A stretch of DNA of 64,000 nt, from positions 284,043 to 348,042 of the forward strand of contig NZ_ATXE01000004.1 in the NCBI RefSeq assembly GCF_000421525.1. The letters are read 5' to 3'. Positions 1 to 10,409 of the stretch are shown here, one piece after another. The notes below the pieces were generated by a model. It was not told the origin of the DNA, searched no databases, and was given only the letters and a program-made list of their open reading frames with translations. Each line of letters starts with the position of its first letter. Position 1 is the first letter of the stretch. The stretch is from Aestuariimicrobium kwangyangense DSM 21549 (GTDB lineage: Bacteria > Actinomycetota > Actinomycetes > Propionibacteriales > Propionibacteriaceae). The translations under genes were made by a program, and so were the position numbers.

Positions 1-1246
<1,246 letters not shown>

Positions 1247-1410
1247 GAATCTCCTTCGTTGGTGAATCCACCAGTGGACCCAGTCTAGTGAGCGCCCACG
1301 TCACTCCCCAGCTTCCATCATCCGCTGAGAGCACAACGCGGGCAACGACATTGCGCACCGGCTTGTGAGCCCGGCAATCGACCGCCACCCGGCCCGACTA
1401 GGGTGGAGCC

Positions 1411-2163
1411 GTGACCGACGCCGATCCGACCCCTCGAGGTGACGGATTGCGCCCCCTGCTGGTGATCGCGGGACTGGTCGTCGGCCTGCTGGTCGTGGTC
1501 GGGTTCGCCTCGACCAGCAGCCTCGGACGACTCGGTGAGATCCTGCCCGCGGCGCCGATCAGCATCACGCTCCCCACCCAGACACCGCAGACCCGACCGA
1601 CGGTGTCGGCCTCACCGTTCCAGATGCCCGACCAAGGCCCGCCGGTCCAGCTGCCCGAGTGGGCCCGCAACGCCATCCCCTTCCTGATCGCAGCCGCCGC
1701 GCTGGTGGCCATCGCGGTACTGGTGCGGTTGGTCGCGGGCAACCTGCGGGGCAAGGCCCTGCACAAGGCCGGGGGGGTCCACACCAGCGGCGTGCCGATC
1801 CCCCAACTGGACGCCGACCAGGTGGCCAGCGAACTGGACGAGGCGCTCGACCAGCTGCGCTCGGGTGTCGGGGTGGACGATGCCATTCTCGAGTGCTGGC
1901 GAAGACTCGAACGGGTGGCCGCCCGCCAGGGCGTGGAACGGCGTCCCGAACAGACAGCGGGAGAGTTCGTCACCGACTTGTTGGCGGGTACCACGGCACC
2001 CGCCGACGCGCTGGACGAACTGGCCCGCCTCTACCGGCTGGCCATGTTCTCGACCCATCCCCGCACCGAGCACGACCGCGCCCGGGCCATCGCCTGCCTC
2101 GACCGGCTCAGCCACGCCCTGCGCCCCGCTCCTCAACCCGTCGAGCCGGCGGTGACCCCGTGA
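1411..2163 (+). CDS. DUF4129 domain membrane protein
   Basis: A 250-residue protein with a GTG start and two membrane segments (about residues 15-33 and 85-107), separated by a Pro/Thr-rich loop. The C-terminal cytoplasmic DUF4129 region contains a CWRRLERVAARQGVERRPEQT motif of the kind that family carries. It is the first gene of a five-gene unit (DUF4129, small membrane protein, MoxR, DUF58, membrane protein) with overlapping stops and starts. This arrangement is common in actinobacteria, and the MoxR/DUF58 pair is thought to assist maturation of membrane or envelope proteins. The exact substrate is unknown. Confidence 0.8.
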   Translation: MTDADPTPRGDGLRPLLVIAGLVVGLLVVVGFASTSSLGRLGEILPAAPISITLPTQTPQTRPTVSASPFQMPDQGPPVQLPEWARNAIPFLIAAAALVAIAVLVRLVAGNLRGKALHKAGGVHTSGVPIPQLDADQVASELDEALDQLRSGVGVDDAILECWRRLERVAARQGVERRPEQTAGEFVTDLLAGTTAPADALDELARLYRLAMFSTHPRTEHDRARAIACLDRLSHALRPAPQPVEPAVTP

Positions 2164-2666
2164 CCAGCGCCTTCGAGGGACTCGTCACCCACCTCGTGGT
2201 GGCGCTGCTGGCCGTCGGACTGCTGATCGCCGCCAGCCCCCTGATGGGGCTGCGCCTCGAGGTGCTGCCCTGGCTGGTGATCGCGCTGGTCGGTGGGGTC
2301 GGTGCCTGGTTGTTGCGGCGGGGATGGGACCCCGCACCCCATCCCACCTGGGTGGAACACCAGGCCGAGGTCGGCACGGCTCGTCCGCAGGCCGACCTGC
2401 GCACCTCGCGCCTGGCCGACGCCATCAGCTCGGCCCAACCCGGGCGCGCGTTCACCACCCGCACCCTGGTCGGGGCCCTGCACGAGGTGACCGCCCAACG
2501 CCTCGTACGCAAGCACGGGGCCGATCCCGAACACCCCTTCGATGGTGCCGAGGGCCTGCTCAGCCCGACCCTGCTCGCCTACCTGGCCACCGCAGATCAC
2601 GACCACAGCCCCACGGTCACCCGCTCGACGGTGCACCGATTCCTGAAGGAGATCTCCGAACTGTGA
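2160..2666 (+). CDS. Small membrane protein of the MoxR operon
   Basis: A 168-residue protein whose GTG start overlaps the previous stop by four bases (GTGA). Two membrane segments lie at about residues 10-27 and 33-52, followed by a soluble tail of about 115 residues rich in Arg and Thr. The role is unrecognised. Its position between DUF4129 and MoxR implies it belongs to the same membrane-associated assembly. Confidence 0.75.
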   Translation: MTSAFEGLVTHLVVALLAVGLLIAASPLMGLRLEVLPWLVIALVGGVGAWLLRRGWDPAPHPTWVEHQAEVGTARPQADLRTSRLADAISSAQPGRAFTTRTLVGALHEVTAQRLVRKHGADPEHPFDGAEGLLSPTLLAYLATADHDHSPTVTRSTVHRFLKEISEL

Positions 2667-3643
2667 ACACGATGTCCGTGACCGAGGCCACCGAAGCCGC
2701 CCACCGGGTCCTCGACCAGGTCGAGCGCGCCGTTGTCGGCAAGCGGGCCCAGCTGACGCAAGTGCTCGCCGGGGTACTGGCCGGCGGCCACGTGCTGCTC
2801 GAGGACCTGCCCGGGTTGGGCAAGACGCTGGCTGCACGCTCGCTCTCACAGGCGTTGGGGCTGAGGTTCACCCGCGCCCAGTTCACCCCCGACCTGCTAC
2901 CCAGCGACCTGACGGGGTCGTACCTGTTCAACCAGAACACGGGCGAGTTCACCTTCCGCGAGGGACCGATCTTCACCGGTCTGCTGCTGGCAGACGAGAT
3001 CAACCGCACCCCTCCCAAGACCCAGTCGGCGTTGCTCGAGGCGATGCAGGAACACCAGGTCACCGTCGAGGGCCACACCTTCGGCCTGCCTCGTCCGTTC
3101 CACGTGTTGGCCACCGCCAACCCCATCGAGCACGAGGGCACCTATCCCCTGCCCGAGGCCCAACTCGACCGCTTCCTGCTGCGGCTGAGCTTCGGCCACC
3201 CCAGCATCGACGAGGAGTGGGAGGTCGTGCAGCGACGGATCGCCCGCCGCACCGAGGACCAGCATGTCGACGCCGTGCTCGACGCCGAAGGACTGCTCGC
3301 CGTGCAGGCGACCGTCGAGGGGGTGCACGTCGCGGAATCAGTGGGGCGGTACGCCGTCTCCCTGGCCTCGGCCACCCGGCACCACGCCTCCGCGCTGGTG
3401 GGCGCCTCGCCCCGTGGCTCGTTGGCACTCGTCACGGTGGCCCGCGCCATGGCCCTGCTCGACGGGCGGGACTTCGTCATTCCCGAGGACGTGAAGGCAC
3501 TCGCCGTCCCGGCCCTGGCCCACCGGGTGAGCGTGCGTCCGGAGTTGTGGCTCAACAACGTCACCTCCGAGGCGATCGTCGGCTCCGTGGTCGAGCAGGT
3601 TCCGGTGCCGGACGCCTCCGACGTGCGGCCGTCGGGCCGCTGA
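2663..3643 (+). CDS. MoxR-family AAA+ ATPase
   Basis: A 326-residue AAA+ chaperone-type ATPase. Walker A (GLGKTLAARSL) is near residue 52, Walker B (LLADEINRTPPKTQSALLEA) near 110, and sensor 1 (VLATANP) near 150. The GTG at 2663 is preferred because it overlaps the previous TGA and has GAAGGAGA ten bases upstream. An ATG at 2672 is the alternative. MoxR proteins act with DUF58/VWA-type partners, and such a partner follows directly. Confidence 0.9.
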   Translation: MNTMSVTEATEAAHRVLDQVERAVVGKRAQLTQVLAGVLAGGHVLLEDLPGLGKTLAARSLSQALGLRFTRAQFTPDLLPSDLTGSYLFNQNTGEFTFREGPIFTGLLLADEINRTPPKTQSALLEAMQEHQVTVEGHTFGLPRPFHVLATANPIEHEGTYPLPEAQLDRFLLRLSFGHPSIDEEWEVVQRRIARRTEDQHVDAVLDAEGLLAVQATVEGVHVAESVGRYAVSLASATRHHASALVGASPRGSLALVTVARAMALLDGRDFVIPEDVKALAVPALAHRVSVRPELWLNNVTSEAIVGSVVEQVPVPDASDVRPSGR

Positions 3644-3660
3644 GGGAACGGACGACCACC

Positions 3661-5001
3661 ATGTCCCCGCCCAGCAGTCCTGTCGGTTCCTCAGGGGGAG
3701 GCCCCCACTCGACCGCGTTCGACCCCACCAGTGCCTTCGCCCGCTCCACGGGCCTCTCCCTGCTGGTGCTGCTGCTGGCTGCCGCCCTGGCCCGTCCCGA
3801 CCTGGCCCTGCTCGCGGTACCCCTGGTGGTGCACGCAGCCTGGGGCTGGTGGAGGCGACCGGACGCCTCCCTGCCCGACCTGACCGTCGTGACCGTGCCG
3901 CAACGGGTCGGCATCACCGAGGGTGAGGTCGTCGACCTGGGGTTGCACGTACCCGACCTGCCCGCACACCACTGGCTGAGCGCCCAGTGGACCGGGCTGG
4001 TGCAGACCACCTGGGACCCACCCCTGGGTGCGGTCGTCGACTCGGCACCCGATGGAATCGTGACGGTCGGTCTCGAACCCGCTCGCTGGGGGCGGTACGA
4101 GACGGGTCACCCGGGACTGCAGGTGGTGGACTCCTCGGGAAGTTGGCGGGCCGAGCTTCGTCCTGCCTCGTCGTTGGTGACCGTACGGCCGCTGGCTGCG
4201 ACCCTGCACGGTGCGAGCGGGGTCGCTCGTCCGATCGGGTTGACGGGGGCGCACACGTCATCGGTGCGAGGGGACGGCACCCAACTGGCTGACATCCGCG
4301 AGTACCGCACCGGCGACCGGTTGCGGCGCATCAACTGGCGGGTGACCTCACGCACCCAGCGCCTGCACGTGACCTCGACGTTCACCGAACGTGACACCGA
4401 CGTGGTGGTGGTCACCGACACCCTGCGCGACCTGCCCGACCCACACCAGACCTCCACCAGCCTCGACGCCACCGTGCGAGCGGTGGCGGCCATCAGCCAG
4501 CACTACATCGGTTTCGGCGACCGGGTGGCGGTGCACGACCTCGGACGCCGCCTCGGACACGTGCGCGCCGCGACCGGACCGCGACAGATGCGACTCATCC
4601 TCGAGGTGTTGTCGCGTACCGTCCGCGAACTGCCCGACCACGTCGCCCTGCGACCGGTCGCCTCGGTGCGCTCGGGGACGCTCGTCTTCTTCTGCTCACC
4701 CCTGCTCGACGACCGGATCATCGACCAGCTGGTACGGCTGCGTCAGCTGGGCGGCGAGGTGATCGCCGTCGACACCATGCCGGCTGCCCTGGGAACCGTC
4801 GAGACGCTGCGAGGCAGCCGCAACCGTGCCTTCCTGGACGAGGCCTGGGTGCTCCGGCGGCTGCAGCGCGACGAGGTGCTGGCGGGCATCGAGCGGCTCG
4901 GCATCCCCGTCACCGCCTGGCGTGGACCAACCAGCCTCGGTTCGGTGTTGTTGGCCATGGAGGCCGCTCGCAGCGCCCCCCGTCGGACGGTCGGACGATG
5001 A
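3661..5001 (+). CDS. DUF58 domain-containing protein
   Basis: A 446-residue protein with two N-terminal membrane helices (about residues 31-60). After an extracytoplasmic-like beta region comes the DUF58 core near residues 205-240, with the ADIREYRTGDRLRRINWR signature. The C-terminal half resembles a von Willebrand A fold (VVVVTDTL near 245). This is the usual partner of the MoxR ATPase encoded 18 bases upstream. The stop overlaps the next ATG. Confidence 0.87.
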   Translation: MSPPSSPVGSSGGGPHSTAFDPTSAFARSTGLSLLVLLLAAALARPDLALLAVPLVVHAAWGWWRRPDASLPDLTVVTVPQRVGITEGEVVDLGLHVPDLPAHHWLSAQWTGLVQTTWDPPLGAVVDSAPDGIVTVGLEPARWGRYETGHPGLQVVDSSGSWRAELRPASSLVTVRPLAATLHGASGVARPIGLTGAHTSSVRGDGTQLADIREYRTGDRLRRINWRVTSRTQRLHVTSTFTERDTDVVVVTDTLRDLPDPHQTSTSLDATVRAVAAISQHYIGFGDRVAVHDLGRRLGHVRAATGPRQMRLILEVLSRTVRELPDHVALRPVASVRSGTLVFFCSPLLDDRIIDQLVRLRQLGGEVIAVDTMPAALGTVETLRGSRNRAFLDEAWVLRRLQRDEVLAGIERLGIPVTAWRGPTSLGSVLLAMEAARSAPRRTVGR

Positions 5002-5555
5002 GGGGCCTCGCCGAGTGGATCGCCGAGCAACTGCTGAGGGCGGCGCGCACCTCACCCCTGCAGTGGACGCTGCGCGGGCTCGTGCTGCTCAGCGGGCTGG
5101 GGGTACTGCTGCTGTCGTGGCAGTGGCTGCACGTGTTCTTCGGGCCGGCCCTCTTCGCGATCGGGGCGCTCGTGCTGGTGGCCGCCATGCTCTTCCCAGA
5201 TTCGCCGGCACCGGCCGCCTTCATGGTGGTGGTGGTCGGGTGGTGGCTGATGGGTGGCTTTGCCGCTCCGTTGTGGCAGGCAGCGGTCGTGGCCGTCGTG
5301 ATCGCGGTGCTGCACCAAGCTGCGGCGTGGGCAGCGCTGGGTCCGAGCCACGGCGTGGGACGACGCCGGCTGGCCCGGCCGATGGCCCAAACCGCCCTGG
5401 GTTACCTGATGGCGGTGGTCGTCGGTCTCGGCCTGGTCCTGGCCGTCGTCGCGGTGCCAGAGTCCGCGGTGCCACGCGGCTGGGTCTGGCTGGTGATCAC
5501 CGTGGTGGCCGTGGCCGTGATCAGCAGTCGCCTGTTGCCCGGCCGTCGGGAATGA
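4998..5555 (+). CDS. Hypothetical multi-pass membrane protein
   Basis: A 185-residue, very hydrophobic protein with about five predicted helices (roughly residues 28-45, 50-67, 73-95, 97-113 and 131-178 as a pair). Its ATG overlaps the DUF58 stop (ATGA), so it is the last member of the MoxR unit. No catalytic motif was recognised. Confidence 0.75.
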   Translation: MRGLAEWIAEQLLRAARTSPLQWTLRGLVLLSGLGVLLLSWQWLHVFFGPALFAIGALVLVAAMLFPDSPAPAAFMVVVVGWWLMGGFAAPLWQAAVVAVVIAVLHQAAAWAALGPSHGVGRRRLARPMAQTALGYLMAVVVGLGLVLAVVAVPESAVPRGWVWLVITVVAVAVISSRLLPGRRE

Positions 5556-5637
5556 CCACAAAGGGCCTCCACACACAGGAATCGAGGCACCCGACTCCCG
5601 TCGAATGCCCCGAAACCCTGTTTCTGGTTCAGATGCC

Positions 5638-5955
5638 TCAGTGTGCGCGCTCGTAGGCGTCACGAACCTCGGACGAAACCCGTCCGCGATCCGAAACCTT
5701 CATGCCCTGGGCACGAGCCCACTCGCGGACCTCGTTGGTTGATCCACTGCCGCGGCGAGGACCACGGGCCCGAGGAGCCTTGGCCTTCCTGCGGGCGTGG
5801 GAGACCCACGGCGCCACTGCGTCGCGGAACTTCTTGGCGTTGGCCTCATTGAGATCGATCTCGTAGCTGGCGCCGTCAAAATCAAAGCTGATGGTCGAGG
5901 CGGCCGGAGAACCATCGATGTCGTCTTCCAGCACCACGTGCACTCGCTGTGCCAT
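5638..5955 (-). CDS. lsr2: Lsr2 nucleoid-associated protein
   Basis: A 105-residue H-NS-like protein that bridges DNA and silences AT-rich or foreign genes in actinobacteria. The N-terminal dimerisation domain begins MAQRVHVVLEDDIDGSPA. The C-terminal DNA-binding part contains STNEVREWARAQGMKVSDRG followed by RVSSEVRDAY. The usual hook motif RGR is represented by SDRGRVS. The ATG at 5955 gives the standard family N-terminus, although the frame stays open upstream. It is divergent from the NuoD-like gene. Confidence 0.95.
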   Translation of the reverse strand: MAQRVHVVLEDDIDGSPAASTISFDFDGASYEIDLNEANAKKFRDAVAPWVSHARRKAKAPRARGPRRGSGSTNEVREWARAQGMKVSDRGRVSSEVRDAYERAH

Positions 5956-6129
5956 GGGATTTGTCCTCTCGGTTGGGATTTGCGGGTTCGCAGGCTCAAC
6001 TGTGACAAAGGGGGCGCGCATATTCAAGTAATCAGCGGCGAACCTTCAGCAATGTGCACGGCCAACGTTTTCCACTTTTCTCCCGAGCATGGGGATTCAT
6101 GCCATCGCCGGGACTGTCACACTTGGACC

Positions 6130-7290
6130 ATGGCCCTCCTCGAAATCGGCGCCCTGGCCGCTGCCGATCGCGCTGTCGATCTCGGCCCCGAACACCCCAG
6201 CCGGGCCGGGCTGGTCCGCTTCGACGTGACCACCGAAGGGCGCGGGCCGCAGGCCCTGATCACCCGCGTCGACATCCAACCGGGCCTGATGCACCGTGGC
6301 GCCGAGAAGCTCTTCGAGGTGCGTGACTACCGGCAGGTGCTCATGCTGGCCGACCGCCATGACTGGCAGGCCCCGTTCATGGGGGAACTGGGGGTGGCAC
6401 TGACCTGTGAGCGCCTGCTGGGACTCGTACCGCCCACCCGGGCCACGGTGCTTCGCACGTTGCTCGCCGAGGTGGCGCGGCTGCAGTCCCATCTGGGATA
6501 TCTGACCTTCGTGCCCTTCCACCAGCGCTCCACCGAGGTCGCCGCATTGGTGCGCGAGGCCCGCGACCGCGTGCGCGACCTGATGATGATGTGGACGGGG
6601 AATCGGTTGCACCCGATGATCAATCGGTTGGGCGGTCTGGCCAGCGATGTCGGACCCGGGTGGTTCCAGTCCCTCGACGAGTGGCTGGCGCTGCTCGACC
6701 GGGTGATGAATCGAATGACCGGCCTGATGGACGAGGATTCCTGGCAGTCGGTTGCTGCCATCGCGCCCGTTGATGGCGACATCGCGAGAAGGTACGGACT
6801 GTCGGGGCCGACAGTTCGTGCTGCCGGAATCGTCCTGGATTTGCGCACCACGACCACCATGCTGGATTATGCCCAGATCGATGCCGGCGAGGTTCTCGCG
6901 GTGATCCCCGACGCGCGGACCAACGCCCAACGACAGGTAACGGCTTCGGACAGATTCCGACAATGGCTCGTCGAATTGGGTCAGTCGGCGCAGTTGGTCA
7001 GACGTTCCAGCATGCGCGCACGTGAGGTCACCGGCCCCGTGAATGTGCCCCTGTCGAAGATCATCAAGCTGCCCGAAGCCGAGGAATGGATGGAACTCGA
7101 GGCTCCCTTGGGCGTGGCCGGATTCCATCTCGTCTCGCGCGGCGGCACCACACCCTGGCGGCTCAAGTTGCGCACTCCCTCGTTCGCCCAGGTGAATGCC
7201 CTGCACACGTTGCTGGTGGGGGTGCCCCTCGACCGGGTGGCGGTGGTCGTCGCCAGCATGGGCTACACCGTCGGCGACCTGGACAAATGA
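6130..7290 (+). CDS. Stand-alone NuoD-like (complex I 49-kDa/hydrogenase large-subunit family) protein
   Basis: A 386-residue homologue of NADH:quinone oxidoreductase subunit D. Family signatures seen are GPEHPSRAG (His22), the HRGAEKLFE motif (55-63) and the DRHD stretch at 75-78. The RLGGLASDV and SGPTVRAAG motifs are also present. No other nuo genes are nearby. From memory, Streptomyces encodes a comparable extra copy (NuoD2) in the same folate/ftsH neighbourhood. At the position of the quinone-contacting Tyr87 of Thermus Nqo4, this protein has Trp79, so it may not function in a classical complex I. Confidence 0.85.
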   Translation: MALLEIGALAAADRAVDLGPEHPSRAGLVRFDVTTEGRGPQALITRVDIQPGLMHRGAEKLFEVRDYRQVLMLADRHDWQAPFMGELGVALTCERLLGLVPPTRATVLRTLLAEVARLQSHLGYLTFVPFHQRSTEVAALVREARDRVRDLMMMWTGNRLHPMINRLGGLASDVGPGWFQSLDEWLALLDRVMNRMTGLMDEDSWQSVAAIAPVDGDIARRYGLSGPTVRAAGIVLDLRTTTTMLDYAQIDAGEVLAVIPDARTNAQRQVTASDRFRQWLVELGQSAQLVRRSSMRAREVTGPVNVPLSKIIKLPEAEEWMELEAPLGVAGFHLVSRGGTTPWRLKLRTPSFAQVNALHTLLVGVPLDRVAVVVASMGYTVGDLDK

Positions 7291-7293
7291 CAA

Positions 7294-7320
7294 CCCCGCT
7301 CCGGAGTGCTCGGAGCGGGG
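7294..7320. terminator. Bidirectional hairpin between convergent genes
   Basis: A perfect 10-bp stem (CCCCGCTCCG / CGGAGCGGGG) with a 7-base loop, lying four bases after the NuoD-like stop and 31 bases before the end of the convergent gene. There is no long T tract, as is usual in high-GC hosts. Confidence 0.75.
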
Positions 7321-7351
7321 CTGGTCAGGGAGGTCGGTGGCGGTCCTTCGG

Positions 7352-8023
7352 TCAGATCGCCTGACGGCGCACGGGCCGGCCCCCGGCCAGCAGCGCGACG
7401 TCGAGGGCCTCGAGGTCGACGTCGGTGGGGTGCTCCCCGTTCGTCCACAACTCGGCGGCGGTGGGCACCCGCTCGGCCATGGTCTTGCGGGCGATACCGC
7501 GGCTGGGAAGGGTGACCACCTCGGACTCGTCCGCGGTCAGCGCCTCGAGGTGCTCCAGCCTCTCCTGCAGGGCGCTCAGCTGGGCCTGCAGGTCGGCGAT
7601 GGTGCGACCCTTCGCGACGGCCTCGGCCCGTGCCGAGACCAGGTTGCCGCGAACGGTCGACAGCTCCTGCTGCAGACCGGCCATGTCACCGCGCAGGTCG
7701 TCGACCTGGGTGGCGTGGGCGAGGTAGCGGGTCTTGAAGGTGTGGATGAGTTCCATCGACTCGGCGTGGTGGGCGCGGTCGGCCGCGGCGCGTGCGAGGC
7801 GCTCGGTCTTCAGTTCCGTGTGGTGCAGCACCTCCATGCGCGACAGCTCACGGAACGCGAACCAGACCGAACCGACGGCACCGAGCACGGAGACCACCAA
7901 CCCGGCGCGGACGACCCAGATGGGTCCGAACGCACACGCCAGGGCGATGACGGCCCCGACGATCAGCACGATGAGAGCGGCCTTGCGCTCTCGGGACATG
8001 ACGGCTTGATGCTTTGCACTCAC
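7352..8023 (-). CDS. Hypothetical membrane-anchored coiled-coil protein
   Basis: A 223-residue protein. Two adjacent N-terminal helices (about residues 16-34 and 38-56) are followed by a long alpha-helical region (70-165). That region has heptad-like spacing of Leu and Glu (LQQELSTVRGNLVSARAEA, LQAQLSALQERLEHLEAL), which suggests a cytoplasmic coiled coil. The family is not recognised. It could be a scaffold or septum-associated factor, but nothing in the sequence proves this. Confidence 0.7.
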   Translation of the reverse strand: MSAKHQAVMSRERKAALIVLIVGAVIALACAFGPIWVVRAGLVVSVLGAVGSVWFAFRELSRMEVLHHTELKTERLARAAADRAHHAESMELIHTFKTRYLAHATQVDDLRGDMAGLQQELSTVRGNLVSARAEAVAKGRTIADLQAQLSALQERLEHLEALTADESEVVTLPSRGIARKTMAERVPTAAELWTNGEHPTDVDLEALDVALLAGGRPVRRQAI

Positions 8024-8097
8024 GGGGTCGAGGATACGGTCCGACTGGGGGAATCCCCAGCCGACCAGCCGAGTCTTGGCACAATCTCAGGCTCGGG

Positions 8098-8616
8098 TCA
8101 CTCCACCCGGGCCGACCGTTCCGCCAGCCAGCCGCCGGCCGCCAGGAGCAGCGACGACACCACGGCGATGGATCCGAAGATGACCCGCTGCCGTGGCATC
8201 GGGATCGCCCACTGACCCACGTTGAGCAGCACGTAGGTGAGGTGCCCCCCGGCGAGCAGGGCGCCGGTGAAGATCATGGTCTTGCCCAGGGCCAGCATGA
8301 ACACCCCTGCGCTGGCCGCCTGGTCGGGATGTCGACGCAGGTAGCCCTTCACCTGCACCCGGGCACGCCAGCCGACGACGAGCCCGACGAGGGCCATCAG
8401 CACCGACATGGCCAACGGGGTCACCGGCACGACCTGGTCGAGGGATCGCATCGTCTCGACGACGAACCACCCCACCACCACTCCGACCAGGCAGGCAACG
8501 GCGAACTGGAACCACGTCGTGGGGCCCAGACCCGGCGAGTGCTGGCTGGGGGGTTCCGGGCTGTCGGGGGACGAGGCAGGTCTCTCGTCCGGCTCGTCGT
8601 CGAAGACGCGGGTCAC
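8098..8616 (-). CDS. DUF3180 family membrane protein
   Basis: A 172-residue protein with a Pro/Ser-rich N-terminus and four hydrophobic segments (about residues 36-56, 68-86, 106-125 and 144-163). Its GTG start overlaps the folK stop. DUF3180 genes sit next to folK throughout actinobacteria (Rv3605c in M. tuberculosis). Function is unknown. Confidence 0.85.
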   Translation of the reverse strand: MTRVFDDEPDERPASSPDSPEPPSQHSPGLGPTTWFQFAVACLVGVVVGWFVVETMRSLDQVVPVTPLAMSVLMALVGLVVGWRARVQVKGYLRRHPDQAASAGVFMLALGKTMIFTGALLAGGHLTYVLLNVGQWAIPMPRQRVIFGSIAVVSSLLLAAGGWLAERSARVE

Positions 8617-9152
8617 GGCAGGTCGATGCGCTCGTCGATCCTGGTGACCCCGCTGGTGTCGAGTCCGGCCACCAGGTCGACGAGGGTGCCGTGACCGGCC
8701 AACTCGCCCAACGGGTCGGCCTCGAGCCAGGGCACCAGCACGAAGGCACGCTCGTGTGCACGCGGGTGCGGCAGCACCAGCCGGTCGTCGGCCCGTTCGC
8801 GCTTGCCGACCATGATCAGGTCGATGTCGAGGGTGCGTGGGCCCCCCGGCTGCTCGCGCACCCGCCCGAACGCGCTCTCGAGGGCTTCGGCCCGTTCGAG
8901 CAGGGTCAGCGGTTCGAGGGTGGTCTCAGCGACGAAGACGAGGTTGTAGAAGTCGTCCTGGTCACGCACGTCACCCACGGGGGCGGTGAGGTAGACCGAG
9001 CTGAGGTCGACCGGGATCAGGTCGGGTGTGGTGGCCAGTTCGTTGATGGCCGACTGCAGGATCTCGAGGCTGTCGCCCACGTTCGATCCGAGGCTGAACA
9101 CCACTTTGGATATGGGTCGCAGGTTTCCCAGCGTGTCGACGTCAATCACCAT
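8613..9152 (-). CDS. folK: 2-amino-4-hydroxy-6-hydroxymethyldihydropteridine diphosphokinase
   Basis: Transfers pyrophosphate from ATP to 6-hydroxymethyl-7,8-dihydropterin in folate synthesis. This is a 179-residue HPPK with SLGSNVGDSLEILQSAI at 20-36, the GPRTLDIDLIMVG signature near 104-116, and LPHPRAHERAFVLVPW near 126-141. The start overlaps the folB end by 11 bases. It is the last biosynthetic gene of the ftsH-folE-folP-folB-folK unit. Confidence 0.95.
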   Translation of the reverse strand: MVIDVDTLGNLRPISKVVFSLGSNVGDSLEILQSAINELATTPDLIPVDLSSVYLTAPVGDVRDQDDFYNLVFVAETTLEPLTLLERAEALESAFGRVREQPGGPRTLDIDLIMVGKRERADDRLVLPHPRAHERAFVLVPWLEADPLGELAGHGTLVDLVAGLDTSGVTRIDERIDLP

Positions 9153-9516
9153 GGGTACTCCTCGTGACGGTCACCGAGACATCGGTGAAGGGGGTCGATA
9201 GGGGGGCGTGCGGCTTGTGCACCGTCACCTGCGCCTCGCGCACTCGGGGCAGGGCGGCCAGGTCGTCGGCGATGCGGCTGGCCAAGGTCTCGATCAGGTT
9301 CACGGCGTCACCCCCGAGCCGGTGCTCGATACGGGTGGCGACCTGCCCGTAGTCGACGGTGCCGGCGAGGTCGTCCGAGTTGGTGTCGCAGTCGACGACC
9401 AGGACGGCGTCGGCGGTGAAGACCTGCGGTTGGTCGCGTTCGAAGTCGAACCAGCCGTGTCGTCCCGTGGCGGAGACACCGCTGAGTCGGATGGTCACTG
9501 GCTCGGTCACGATCAC
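9142..9516 (-). CDS. folB: Dihydroneopterin aldolase
   Basis: Converts 7,8-dihydroneopterin to 6-hydroxymethyl-7,8-dihydropterin and glycolaldehyde. The protein has 124 residues. ATGRHGWFDFERDQPQVF near 16-33 holds the substrate-binding region, DYGQVATRIE is near 55-64, and VTVHKPHAPL carries the catalytic-loop Lys near 100. The GTG start has GGGAGGT just upstream and overlaps the folP stop (GTGA). The expected length for the family is 115-130 residues. Confidence 0.95.
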   Translation of the reverse strand: MIVTEPVTIRLSGVSATGRHGWFDFERDQPQVFTADAVLVVDCDTNSDDLAGTVDYGQVATRIEHRLGGDAVNLIETLASRIADDLAALPRVREAQVTVHKPHAPLSTPFTDVSVTVTRSTHGD

Positions 9517-10409
9517 CTCCCGGGGTCGGGTGCTGCGCCAGTGAGACTACCGGAGTCGTCAGTACCCCTCGCGGGGCGGGTGGTCGACGTGGAACGCAGC
9601 CGCGCGACCACCTCCACGGCGTCCCGCTGGCCGCGAACCTCGTGGGTGCGAACCGCCCACACCCCCTGCAGGGCGCACAGGGTGGTCAGCGCCTGGGTTG
9701 CGGCATCGCGCCGTTCAGCCGGACGAGGGACACCATCGGCGGCCAGCAGTTCACCCAGGAAGCGCTTGCGGCTCACGCCCACCAGCACTCGGTGCCCGTG
9801 CTGGAGGAAGGACCCGTTGTCGGCGAACAACTGCCAGTTCTGCTCGCCGGTCTTCGAGAACCCGTAGCCGGGGTCGAGCACGAGCCGATCGGCCGCGATG
9901 CCCGCGGCCAGGGCGGCGTCGCGGCGCTGGAGCAACTCGCGGGTCACGTCGGCGACCACGTCGTCGTAGTGGGCCTCGGCGTTCATCACCGATCCGTGTG
10001 CCCGCCAGTGCATGGCCACGTAGTCGACGTCGGCGTGGGCAGCGACGGTGGCCAGCATTGAATCGTCGGCCAGTCCCCCCGAGACGTCGTTGACGATGCT
10101 GGCGCCCGCCCCGATCGCCACGCGGGCCACCTCGGCACGCATGGTGTCGACCGAGATCGGGACGCCGAGGCCGGCGATGGCCTCGACCACGGGCACGACC
10201 CGGTGCAGTTCCTCGTCCACCGAGGGGCGGGTCGAGCCGGGCCGGGTCGACTCCCCGCCGACGTCGATCAGGTCGGCCCCGTCGTCGACCATGGCCCGGG
10301 CATGCTCGACAGCTCGGGTCGGGGAGGCCCATCGTCCGCCATCGCTGAAGGAGTCGGGGGTGACGTTGAGGATCCCCATCACCAGGGTCCGAGCGGGTGT
10401 GCGGGTCAC
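9513..10409 (-). CDS. folP: Dihydropteroate synthase
   Basis: Condenses 6-hydroxymethyldihydropterin pyrophosphate with p-aminobenzoate and is the sulfonamide target. It has 298 residues with [14 protein letters not shown] at 12-25, [11 protein letters not shown] near 49-59, DPGYGFSKT near 185, and a GVSRKRFLG motif near 216. The GTG at 10409 overlaps the folE stop, and the open frame further upstream lies inside folE. The C-terminal 25 residues are a Ser/Thr/Gly-rich tail beyond the normal barrel. Confidence 0.96.
   Translation of the reverse strand: MTRTPARTLVMGILNVTPDSFSDGGRWASPTRAVEHARAMVDDGADLIDVGGESTRPGSTRPSVDEELHRVVPVVEAIAGLGVPISVDTMRAEVARVAIGAGASIVNDVSGGLADDSMLATVAAHADVDYVAMHWRAHGSVMNAEAHYDDVVADVTRELLQRRDAALAAGIAADRLVLDPGYGFSKTGEQNWQLFADNGSFLQHGHRVLVGVSRKRFLGELLAADGVPRPAERRDAATQALTTLCALQGVWAVRTHEVRGQRDAVEVVARLRSTSTTRPARGTDDSGSLTGAAPDPGR

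Noticed and set aside
5612..5624. Terminator between the membrane-protein gene and lsr2 (GAAAC/GTTTC)
   Set aside because: Only five pairs with a three-base loop; too weak to call.
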